This document shows positions 21,487 to 31,607 of a DNA stretch of 64,000 nucleotides, piece by piece (the first letter of the stretch is position 1; each line of letters opens with the position of its first letter). Location of the stretch: NCBI RefSeq assembly GCF_024139115.2, contig NC_085141.1, positions 179,192,994-179,256,993 of the forward strand, in the 5' to 3' direction. Made by a program: the position numbers and the translations under genes. Below the pieces are notes generated by a model. The model had not been told where the DNA came from. It ran no database searches and saw nothing but the letters and a program-made list of their open reading frames with translations. The DNA comes from Armigeres subalbatus (lineage: Eukaryota > Arthropoda > Insecta > Diptera > Culicidae).

Positions 21487-24400
21487 TCAAACTCAAACAA
21501 GTTGAATATTCATAGATTCAAGAATTTATTTTAATGGATGACAAACTCGAAGAATAAAATTCTATAAAATCGAAATATAAAATTGATGAAATCACGAATT
21601 AAAAAATTGTATACAGAGTTTGGCAGGTTTTTATACAGAATTGTGAAACCATCTGCCAAACGCTGGTTGAGGGTAATTGCTGGACTATAGTCAGAATGAT
21701 TTACTTTTTAGCCTTTCACAATTTCGACAATGGTTAGAGAGGAAGAATAGTTGAAGTCCGGAAGGGATGACGTTCATTCAGGCAGCAAATCCTAGTTCGA
21801 AATTAATGTAAAGACAACTAGTACGCTACCCCAAGTAAACAAAACCTTCAAAATTCAAAGTACGCCATTGTTCGTTAGGCAGGGCCTTGCACGCCTCATC
21901 AGCTGCAGTTCTTGCGGGCGGGCGGACATCATCGCTTGGGCCGCTGGATATCATGTCTGCGCATTAATGAGTTTTAAGTTTTTTCTTCAGCCCTGCAGCC
22001 CTTTCGTGAGCGGGGCGGGGTAGAGTTCGCTGCAGGGAAGCGCGCAGAAGGCATATAATTGAAATCACTTTTATGAAGTGCGCTCGAGAAGTGAGCACTA
22101 CTCTCTACTCATGCACTCACATCATCTGCCACTCGGTGTCGGTGGCCCCACGATGTGTACTCACTGCTGAAGGCGCTGGACGGATGCGGTTGGTCGGCAG
22201 CAGAAGGCTGGAACATACAAACAGTGCGAGTGCTGAACATCAGGCAGATGAGAATTGCTTAATTACTTTATTTGCATCTGTGAAGTGAGCGCTGCCGCAA
22301 GCGCATAGTAATTAAAGATTAGGATTATGGTGTTCGGTCAAATGGTGATAATTGAATGTGAGCGCTTCTATTTAATTAGGCTAAAGTTTTGTATAATTAA
22401 CGAGCAATTTGGAGCGGAGTGCACGCGGGACATGGATATGAACGAACGTGATGAATAAGCGAGTGCGTTCTACATCTGGTTGGGGTCAATCTGGTCGCAG
22501 AGATTTTGCGTTAATTTGATTCGGTAAAACTGAAAATTGCATTTTCATTAAACTAATCAATTCGTTGACTTTAATTAGCCAAATGATACCAATGAAACAT
22601 GGTCAAAATATGCGTGGTCATGAATGCTGCAACTTCCGCATGCTTCAAGCTATGCTCATGCATTTTCTAAAGTGCTAAATCATTGAGTCGTAAAAAATAC
22701 CAACCGAGAGTGGGAAAAAATGGTGAAATCATTCTCTTCATGCAATTTGCATTCGGATCTTTCATGTCACACACAACACTAATTGAATCGCAAAACGGCC
22801 CAATCGTATTCCGGTGTGATTTTCAATCCTTTGCACGCGAAAGCACTTGCAAACAACTGAGGAAGCAAAAAAACATATATCTAGGCCACCGAAATTCACT
22901 TCCATGCTCGTTCGCTCGTGATCCGTTTCGATGCACTTTCCATCATCACTTCGGCCGGGTTTATTCCCAGCCAGGGAGGAATAACCGGCACCGAGCAGCC
23001 GTGGATGGACGGACGGACGATCATGCCGCATGCAAATCACGCCCTCATCCTCTCCTACCCTCGGCTAAGCCGTCCAACATCCCTGCGACTTGTTTGGGGC
23101 TCTGCTGGAAAAGCGGTCATCAACACAGGGAATACGCATTCACCGCCGAATGCACCAACAGAGCCAGTGAAGCAAATAGTCCGATAGACCCGTTGTTGTT
23201 GACTGGACCGAGAGCGTGAAAATTGCACCATCCAGAGGAGTGACAAATGCACTCTTCGCTCCGTTTTCTGCACCATAAACCGCGCACACATAACCCGCTG
23301 CATAATCAACTATCAAATGAACGGTTAGTTATTAGAGAACCTGGCAGAAATCCCCACGAGGTCTGTTGTTATGTTCAACATTCACAATAGGACATGATTT
23401 GCGTGGCTGTGTGATTAATACGTCATTGTGCTGTCCATTCCGAAACTGAAGCAAACTTAACACACACCGGCATTGGGTGATTAACTTGCGAATTCCGACA
23501 CAAACATAAGTTGAGCGTTGGCATTTGCTGGTGGCGATTAATTCGTGGCGATAAGAACCTTAAGCTTTTGCCGCGCTAATGCACCGAGTTATCTGATTAC
23601 TCATTAAAATTGTTCCAATAGGCGCCACGATTTGTCACTTGTCACCTCCTGCCATGCACCACTGCCGCGCCGTTCTGAATTCAGACAACCCAGTTTTCTG
23701 CATTGCTTGCGGGGGGAAGGAATCGGATCGATTCGTGGTGGTTCATCTGCGTGGTTTCGTGATTCATGACTCAAACTTCCCGTTTGTTCAGCTGGGATTA
23801 TCGTGGTACTATGGTTGGACCGAATCATTGTTTGGCCGCGAGCGAAGGTTGCACAGGTTCACACTGATATCCACACAATTTCACACGTACACAGTATAAA
23901 AATGTAACAGCATATGTGATGTAACAAAAAGGCTCCGTTCTATTCAACTCAATTTTCCATCACTTTTTAAAATTAGAGGTCGTCGTTACTATGGAGCTTG
24001 TTTTTAATATTGCGTACAAGGAAAAGTTGGATGTAAAATTAGGGGCTATTGAACAAAAAATTATGGGTTCAAATATTTCCATAGGGTGTAATTTTCAGAA
24101 TTTTTAACTGTGTAGAACACGTCATTTTCAAATTTACCTCTCAACAAAAAAGCACAAAAAATTGAATTTTTGTCATGCGATGCGTTTGTCCTTAATTGGT
24201 CACTTGTAAAAACGCTCGACCAAGTTAATTTATGCCACATTTCTGCGTTGCAGAATTGTGCATTCGATTGCACAGAGTATGCACGAAGGTACGACATCGT
24301 GAATGCATTTACAGTACTGGGCAGTAGAGGTGCTGAAGCGTGAAATCATGTTGTCGGGTTCGTGTCGCATACAAAACCCGCCAAGCTGGGCGGTTCAGAT

Positions 24401-24989
24401 TAAAGCCCAGCCAGCTTAAAGGAACTAGCAATCAAGTCGCATTTCCTCAAACCGAACGAACCATGGTGACCCCATTATGGCCCTTGCTGGCCGCCATTGA
24501 GAACCTAAACCGTCCGTCCTCAAATTGCGAACGTGATATCGCGTGCGTGCCTGTCTTGCCGCCTCGTTCTGGAATGCGTTGCGTTCAGTTTCACTTATCA
24601 TAAATAAGGAGCTTTATTCTCGAGCTGGATTGTCTTTAGATAGTGTTCGGAGTTATGTTTGATTACGTGCCGTTTGCGTTTAAGGCAGCAACTTGTTAGC
24701 TAAAAGGAGCTTCTGTGGATTTAAAGAGGAAAAGTAAATGGCGTTTGGAATCAACCACCGAGATCCTTTTATTTGCAACCAGTTTAACCATAAATTCGTA
24801 TATTCGCGAATTAAAGTTAATCTAATTATTTCAATAGTTTAATAAGGAGCTTGTACTTACTTAGCGATTTCCATGTTCGTTCATTTTGATTATTGGTTAA
24901 AATGAGTTTCTCCATTTGATGCATATCAAATTAGGATGCACAGTTTAAATTTTTTTGTGATTTTTTCTCATTTCTTAGGAACGATTTTG
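21487..24989. other. 3.5 kb without recognisable gene or transposon
   Basis: Only short frames. 21890-22320 and 22900-23300 have raised G+C and complex sequence; 22320-22620 is rich in TAATTA-type words. These could be low-copy regulatory DNA, but nothing in the sequence proves it. No splice-consistent exon or RNA gene was recognised. Confidence 0.4.
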
Positions 24990-25039
24990 GGCGACGTCGT
25001 GTTTACCTTTCTTGTACCCCACGGTCTAACGAAAAGAGT

Positions 25040-25640
25040 ATGATTTCACCAAAAAAAATTTTTTTTTGAAAGCTTTAAAGGCCGACTCCTGGTTAAATTC
25101 CACAGTAGTCGGGCCACCCTCAGTGCGGATGTCTTTCCCACACAGGAACTGGGGGCTCTCCCTTGGTGACAGAAGTTGAGCGCATCATCCTCCTGCAATC
25201 TTTTTAGCAAGCCCAAGGTATGAAGTTGCTGTCTCTCCGGAGGACCCCGTGGGATTGTAGGACTCGAGCTTGTCCAGTCTGACGTTATCGTGACGTTTTG
25301 TTCTTCCCCGACGGACGACGAGTAAAACCAGCTTTTAAGCAACAACGTACCTACCATACAGATCCATCATTTTCCAACAACTGTTGGAGAATTGACCATA
25401 ATCTCCTGGAGTAAAGTTTCATCCCTTCAGGCCGCTTTTCGGACACCCCGGGTCAACAACCCGAATTATAAGATCCAGCGTCGCAGGCATCCCGGGCACC
25501 CCAACTCGGGGATGAATCCTACAAGTTCACTCTTCAATCCTGCGCCTTTCGTCGACCCTTTGGTTGGGTCCTAACCAAGGTCATCAACAGAGTTTGTTAC
25601 TGACAAACGCATCTGGCAACAAGCCTTTGTCAACCCGAAC
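25040..25640 (+). other. Decayed sequence, possibly the 5' part of a non-LTR element
   Basis: This G+C-richer block stands out from its A+T-rich surroundings and has interrupted frames on both strands. Its position, upstream of endonuclease- and RT-like relics at 27185-29500 on the same strand, suggests the 5' region of one decayed I-clade element. I recognise no specific motif here. Confidence 0.3.
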
Positions 25641-26096
25641 ACAATATGACAAGAATCATTTACCATGCATGGTCTGATATTTCCGAGAATACGGTGCTAT
25701 TTATGTAATCAGAGTTAGATTCTCGAATATTTCCAATAAAGTAGAAACTACGATAACATAAAACCGAAATTTGTTGTAGAGACAATACAAAATAACGGAA
25801 TGAAAAATTTGTAAAAAAAATTTCATCTATTTTGTTGTTGACAAGCTTTGTCGTTGGTTATCTTTTGTTTTGGTTGTTTCGCATGCGCATCCATGAAAAT
25901 ATTGATTCCCTGGTCCTAACCACTTAGGTCTATGTCCAAGGGCTTGACGATTCCTCCCCAGGCCATCTGCGAGTTTTGGGGCTTGCCTAGGATGTGGTGG
26001 GGTTTGACAGTGGGCCCTGTTAAACTCCTATAAAAAGCTGCATGTATCCGCAAGTAGGCTCCTCCAAAGCGACCGTATGCTGGACAAAGCGCACAA

Positions 26097-27150
26097 GCCC
26101 AAGTTCTATGCACAGCTGTAGCAGGCATACGATGGATGCCCATTGCGGGACGTCAAAATCGTCATCGGCGACATGAACGCACAGGTAGGAAGAGAGTTAA
26201 TGTATAGACCGGTCCGGATAGTCTGCACACCGTATCGAATGATTACGGCCAACAATGCGCCCGAGCAGCACAAGTCAGTCAAAATGGTTGCAGCAACTTA
26301 ATTGTGACCAAATCTGGTCACACATGAGTTGCAGTAACCTACGTGGAACATGTGTGCTGCTAGGGCGTAAACTTCGCAGCCTCCCGTGGAATGGTAGTCC
26401 GAAGCACCTTCTTTCCCCGCAAAAATATCCACAAGCCCAAGACTACGCGCAGCAGCTGGAAGTGGCACTCCCAACAGAAGAGCAGCTAGGGGCAGCGTCT
26501 CTTGAAGATGGCTGAAGAGATATTCGATTCGCCATTGGTAGCACCGCAACCGCTGCACTAGGCACGATACCCCCGTATCAGAGAAACGACTGGTATGACG
26601 GCGAATGTGAGCAGTTAGTGGAAGAGAAGAATCCAGCATGGGCGAGAGAAATTCGGAGACGCATAGTAGTTGGAAATCTTACGTACTTAGGACTCCGCAA
26701 GGCGCTCCGATCGAATAGAGTTCACCGCCGTACCAAACTGACAATCTACAAAACGCGCGTCCTCTACGGACACGAGACCTGGAGGACCAACGCGCACTGG
26801 GAGTTTTCTAAAATAAAGTGCTGCGTACCATCTATTTGCCGATGGCGAACGGTACGTGGAGGAGGCGAATGAACCACGGGCTGCATGAGCTGCTGGGAGA
26901 ACCATCCATCGTTCACATCGCGAAAATCGGACGACTGCGGTGGGCCGGGCACGTAACCCGAATGTCGGACAGTAACCCGGTGAAAATGGTTTTCGACAAC
27001 GATCCGATGGGCACTAGAAGGCGAGGTGCGCAGCGGGCAAGGTGATTCGATCGGGTGGAAGATGACTTGCGGACCATCCCTAGACTGCGTGGTTGGCGAC
27101 GTGTAACCATGGACCGAGCCGAATATACCGCACAGGCCACTTCGGCCTTA
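26097..27150 (+). pseudogene. RTE ORF2 relic with large internal deletion
   Basis: Blocks in order: endonuclease FYAQL...CPLRDVKIVIGDMNAQ (26097-26190); NFAASRGMV-like sequence after the MITE (26366-26400); the endonuclease-RT linker (ALPTEEQLGAASLEDG, about 26470-26515, then YDGECEQLVEEKN-like sequence); a jump over the whole RT palm; and the C-terminal part with ALRSNRVHRRTKLTIYKTRV, RRMNHGLHELLGEPSIVHI and AKIGRLRWAGHVTRMSDSNP (26690-27045). The RT catalytic region is missing. It is dead and internally deleted. Confidence 0.8.
26260..26365. mobile_element. 107-bp-class MITE, copy 1 (106 bp)
   Basis: Termini CCCGAGCAGCACA and TGTGCTGCTAGGG are inverted. The flanking dinucleotide CG is duplicated (26258-26259 and 26366-26367). 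Removing element plus one CG restores RTE-like reading across the site. The interior holds a small palindrome, TGACCAAATCTGGTCA. Copies 2 and 3 are at 49040 and 49298. Confidence 0.8.
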
Positions 27151-27184
27151 GTTTGAATAAATAATAATAATAACCACTTAGGTC

Positions 27185-27345
27185 GCTAAAAGCCGCGCCC
27201 TTCTGTATACTACCGGGAACAACATTTCTGATCCTCAAAGCTGTTTCTCCCCATCAAGCGATCATAACTTCAACGTTGCATCACTCCCTTCGTCCCTACC
27301 TTCAATAAGTTCAGTCAGAGCCAAGAAGCCTGCCAGCTTCGCACC
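27185..27345 (+). pseudogene. Non-LTR endonuclease C-terminal scrap
   Basis: A short frame reads FSPSSDHNFNVASLPSLP at about 27245-27300. The S-S-D-H block is the last active-site motif of non-LTR endonucleases. It is target DNA of the chimeric insertion and probably belongs with the RT/RNase H relic at 28290-29500. Confidence 0.5.
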
Positions 27346-27379
27346 CGAAGCCACTTAGTCGAATAACACATTAGTAGGA

Positions 27380-28255
27380 AAGGCACTAACTGAATTCCAT
27401 TTGGCTGAATTGGACGTTGGCCGAAAAGGACAGGTTTATGTCGTTGTTCTGAATAGATAATTCGCCAAAAAATGCCGTTTGGATGAAATAATCGCTCGAC
27501 AGGAAGGGTAATTTGCCCAAACGGGACATACGGTCGAAAATGTCGTTTGGCCGAACAGGTCATTTGGCCGAAAAAGTGGTTTGGCCGAATAGGTCATTTG
27601 GCCGCAAATGTCGTTTGAAAAAAAGGCCATTCGGTGGAATGGGTCGTTTGACAGACACAAATTTGTTCGGCCAAACGATATTTTACGGTAGTCTGATCCG
27701 TTCGACCAAACCAAAGACAGGACAGGAACACCGCCTTCGACTACGACTACTGAGAGACTACGGACAGGAAACATAACACCCAGTGGTTCAGTGGAGAATT
27801 TTGCGATCACGGATAATTTTCTACTTACCGGGGTAGGAATTGAACTCACACTCCATATCACATGCATCGACATAATTTACGTCGCTATCCGTAACGGCCG
27901 CGAAGTCCGAAGCTGAATTTTCGGCCGTATGGCCGACCAAACATAATTTTCCATTGAGTGCCCCTTTTGTCTTTTTTTTTTTTTTTTTTATTTGAGTGAT
28001 TTTTAAGTACTTTACTCCTTTTGTCAAAAGACCATTTCGGTCAAACGGCATTTTTGGCCAAATGACCTATTCGGCCAAATGTGACAAAAACAACATTTTC
28101 GGCCATATGACTTCTTCAGCCAAACAACATTTTCAACCGTAAGACCAAGTATAATTTTCTGCCAAATGGTGTCTTTCTGCCAAACGGGAATTCTAGTCAA
28201 ATTATTTATTAGGTCAGGCGACATTTTTGGCCATATTGGCATACTGGCTTTCGGC
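27380..28255. repeat. Degenerate 'ggccgaa/ttcggcc' satellite-like repeat, second locus
   Basis: Two blocks (27395-27710 and 28020-28250) of the same motif family as 3870-4600: phrases such as GTCATTTGGCCGAA and TTTTGGCCAAATGACC repeated at about 20-25 bp with heavy divergence and in both orientations. The section between (27715-27960) is different and unassigned; it has a weak Pol III B-box-like word on the minus strand near 27840. Confidence 0.75.
27972..28016 (-). mobile_element. Ultra-short retroinsertion (45 bp)
   Basis: An 18-base T run (27972-27989) followed by 27 bases is bracketed by the direct repeat CCTTTTGTC at 27963-27971 and 28017-28025. On the minus strand this is a 27-base 3' end plus poly-A with a 9-bp TSD, the form expected of a nearly complete 5' truncation during target-primed reverse transcription. 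The donor family cannot be identified from 27 bases. Confidence 0.65.
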
Positions 28256-28289
28256 AAGAAAGGTAAGTGCGTTGCAACTTCACAAAGAA

Positions 28290-29500
28290 AACACTATGAA
28301 TGCTGCTCAAAAAAATAGAAAGACATCCTCGGCTCTAAAAATCCGTCGCAATCAACCACCGTATGATGTTAGAGGTCGTACCATATACGATATTCCGGAA
28401 TTTTCGTACGCGCTTGGAGAATATGTTTCATCCTTATTGCCATTAAGCGACTATCCAGCCGAGTTCCAGAGGTCCAGCTTAGCCTGATCGTCAACCCACG
28501 AACACTTTCGAATCCCACCAAACTTGCTTGACTTCTTGATCAACCAGTCCTTCACTACCGCCAAACTGTCATTCGTCCTCTACTAGATTAAAGGAAAATC
28601 GTCTGGCCCTGATGGGATCCTTCTCTACCAAAATCTTGTTCCTCGAGCTGATAAGCCAAGCCTGAGCTGAACCAACCTTTCCAGACGAGTGGTGGCTTAG
28701 TCTCGGCATCCCAATCTAAAAAAAGTTCCCTCCCGGGGTCCCTCCTAATAACGGCCAATTTCGTCGAATAACGGCGAAGTCGTCGAAAGGCTGGTCAATT
28801 GCCAACTACAAGAAAGACTTGATGAATCTGATGAAAGATTAGACTCCTACAACACTGTTTCGTATTGTACGAACCCTGCTTAAACCACACAGGGCCATCA
28901 ACCGGGCGCTCCGGCTACGGATTGATCAGGCTATCATCGTTAGTCGCCTGCTCTACGTCCTGGAGCGCATCTGCATATCCCACCATAGCCTCATCGATAC
29001 GCTGTTGCCGAACTTCAACCAGTACATCAGAGCCGCATATGGGTTCTTGCCATCCACACTAGCCGAGCCTGCCAGCAGCGGCACTTAGAAGGTCAAATCT
29101 GTCGATTTCCGACAGTCTGCATGACATCTACTACATGTTCTCTGCTAAAGCTGTTTTAATTCTGGCCGATTCTGCCAGGGTAGAATTCGGACTTCTGAGC
29201 GTGTAGCCTAAGCACCTCTGGATCCAGAGCATTGTCTCCCACAAGCGCATGAACACGACGTTTGCCTGGATCCAAGGGCACTGCGGAATACCGGGTCTCC
29301 ATGCTGGCGTCGTTTTGCAACTTCCGTCACTTTGGCAGATACTAAAACGGAAAAATCAAAACTCCGCAAAATTAAGGGCACCACATCCGACTGTACAGAC
29401 TTGCCTAACTTGAGACACCAGTAGGCTATCTTCCGGCTTCGAACCGGACATACAAGGCTCTCACACAACTATTTTCGAACGCCCTGCAAAATCTATTGGT
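28290..29500 (+). pseudogene. I-clade ORF2 relic: RT and RNase H
   Basis: Interrupted frames carry recognisable pieces in the right order: KGKSSGPDGI (RT, about 28587-28617); VVERLVNCQLQERL (about 28780-28815); a thumb-like stretch RLRIDQAIIVSRLLYVLERI and IRAAYGFLPSTLAEP (28910-29075); and an RNase H end, FAWIQGHCGIPG (about 29262-29300). A C-terminal segment follows. An RNase H after the RT points to the I group (I/Loner-like). Many stops and shifts; clearly old. The Jockey element inserted just downstream. Confidence 0.7.
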
Positions 29501-29925
29501 TGATAGTGTTCAACCAACCAACCAACTAAGGACCGATGTCCTTAAACCCAGACTCTCGGATAAACCTTCGGAATCCCCGCCAACATCAGATATACTCTCG
29601 CAAACCATACCAGACAATATTATGGCCGTCATCATCTGCCGCCTCAAGGATGGGGCTCTGTATCATTGCATTTAAAGACAATTGCTTCTTGGACCTTTCG
29701 AGTTAAACTACGGGTATAAGACCCACATTCCGAGGCGCATGCACCTTCCTTGATTTTATCCAAGGTTGTAAGTCCAAACCACCACCTCCTTCCCCTTAAA
29801 GGGCTATCGTCCTCACTATTCCTCAGTTTTCATCGACCATGTTCCTACAGATCAGTATTTTGCAAAAGCTGTTATCAAAATTACTTTAATGTTTTGTTGC
29901 TGGTTCGCAGCGTTCAGACTAGTTT
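29501..29925. other. Probable 3' UTR of the I-clade relic
   Basis: No gene. The segment continues from the C-terminal end of the relic and runs to the TSD of the Jockey element at 29926. Plus-strand frames here have no recognisable motifs. Confidence 0.4.
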
Positions 29926-30208
29926 ATTCGTTATAATTATCAGACCGCATCGTGCTTTCGTGCTGTGCGGTTCTTTCTCTCTTTGCGGAAGGAAGTTTTT
30001 AATACTACCCGAAGCTATTTTAATTTCAACGGTGCTTCTTAGCGCTATTTGTACCCACTGATCCCGTTACGATCTTTGCAAGGACCCGTGCCTTCGTTTT
30101 ACGTTGGACCCGTTTGCGGAAGTAAAATTCCGACAAGCGGTGGTAATCCTGCAGGGACACCGTTCTGGAAAAAAAACCTCTTAGAAGGTCACGTCTCCAC
30201 GCTCAGCC

Positions 30209-31607
30209 ATGAGCATTAATAAAAACAAGAGGAAGGGGGAGTCTCTGAATTCTCCACTTCCTTCAAAGAAACAAGGTTTCAAGACCGTCCTGCCAAAGCG
30301 CGGAAAAAATAGAAGGAAGCTGGAGAATTCAGATATTCCTTCTAACTCTAATAAATAAATAATTCTTCTCCTATCGAACTGAGCAATCAGTTCGATTTAA
30401 TTAATGATGAAATTGAGCAAATCGAATGTACCTCTAGCCCAGGAGATTCGATTCATGCGAAAAAGCAAAGGATTCCGCCAATTGTGGTATCTGTTGCCGA
30501 GTTTTCTGGCTTCCGGAATGAGAATTTGAGTAACCTTCAGGGGATCAAGGTTTCATTTCAGATTGCTAGGAAGGGTGACTGCCGCGTTTTGCCGGGATCC
30601 TTTGACGATCGCAAACGTCTTCTTCAGTATTTAACTGAGAAGCGCCATAAATTCTTCACATACGACGACAAAACTGAGCGATTGTTCAAAGTCGTCTTGA
30701 AAGGTCTCCCCAGTTATGATAAATCACTGGATGAGATTAAAATTGAAATTTCTCAATTACTTGGATTTTCACCAGTCCAAGTAATTAAAATGAAAAAGAA
30801 ATTCCACTCTGGTACTTCCCAGAGGGGCATTTCTCAAGAATTTTATTTAGTTCATTTTAACAAAAGTGAACTAAATAATATGAAAAGTTTGGAAAAGGCC
30901 TGTATTATGTCCCATGGGAACATTTCCGCAGGCCTGGAAATTTCCAAAACCCCACCCAGTGCCGTAAGTGCCAAAAGTGGGGACATGGAACCAAACATTG
31001 TCACATGGATGCTAAATGCATGATTTGTGGTGGAACCTCTCACGCCAAGGACGCATGTCCTATGAGAGAAGATTCCAATAAATTTAAATGTGCAAATTGT
31101 GGGGGCAATCATAAATCCAATTTCTGGGAATGCCCTTCACGCAAAAAAGTTTTGAATTCCCGTGCAAAATTGATGACGGGAAATTCCAATCGGATCCCAG
31201 ATTCTACGGGTAGAAATTTTTCAAACGCTCAAATTTCGAAACCGGTTACCGGTCGAGCAATTCATACCCACCACAATTCCTTAACAAATTTTGCCGCTCG
31301 TCAACGGGTAGCAAGCACTTCAGTAAATTCCAATTTTTCGAATGTACCTACGTATGCAAACATCGCTGCTGGTAGACAAAATTTCTCTTCTCAAAATGAG
31401 GTTTATACCCATGTCCCAACGGAAAATAATGGTCATGTTGCCGATTCAGGTAGCATGACTGCTTCCGATTTTGATTGTTTAACTGAACAATTGCATCACT
31501 TGATTGATGCAATGTTCAAAGCAAATACCATACCAGAAGCTGTTCAGGTTGGTATAAAGTACACACAAAAAATTGTTATCGGACTCCGTTTCAATGGATC
31601 CAAATAA
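30209..31607 (+). pseudogene. Jockey ORF1 (gag-like), two frameshifts
   Basis: Start ATG at 30209 (MSINKNKRKGESLNS). The frame is broken near 30355 in an AATAAATAAATAA run, a likely 4-base slippage duplication, then resumes through 30484-30910 with the pre-zinc-knuckle domain (LFKVVLKGLPSYDKSLDEIK). A second shift near 30910 moves to the frame containing three CCHC knuckles at about 30960-31130: CRKCQKWGHGTKHC, CMICGGTSHAKDAC and CANCGGNHKSNFWEC. The frame ends at 31607, overlapping the ORF2 start by 14 bases. The intact family protein binds the element RNA and, in relatives, targets the nucleus. Confidence 0.85.

Larger units (their letters stand above)
25931..27171 (+). mobile_element. Chimeric R1-leader/RTE insertion
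   Basis: A perfect 13-bp TSD, AACCACTTAGGTC, lies at 25918-25930 and 27172-27184, so this is one insertion. The first ~165 bp (25932-26095) match the 5' leader of the R1 element at 14815-14990, including ATGTCCAAGGGCTTGACGA and GCACAAGCCCA. From about 26097 the sequence switches to an RTE endonuclease (FYAQL, DVKIVIGDMNAQVGRE). After an internal deletion it continues with the RTE C-terminal region and ends in an AATA/ATA repeat, the usual RTE tail. The join lies at CACAAGCCCA/AGTTCTATGC. A MITE sits at 26260-26365. Confidence 0.8.

Noticed and set aside
27835..27895. Third tRNA-like sequence (minus strand)
   Set aside because: A B-box-like word is present but no convincing A box at the right spacing.
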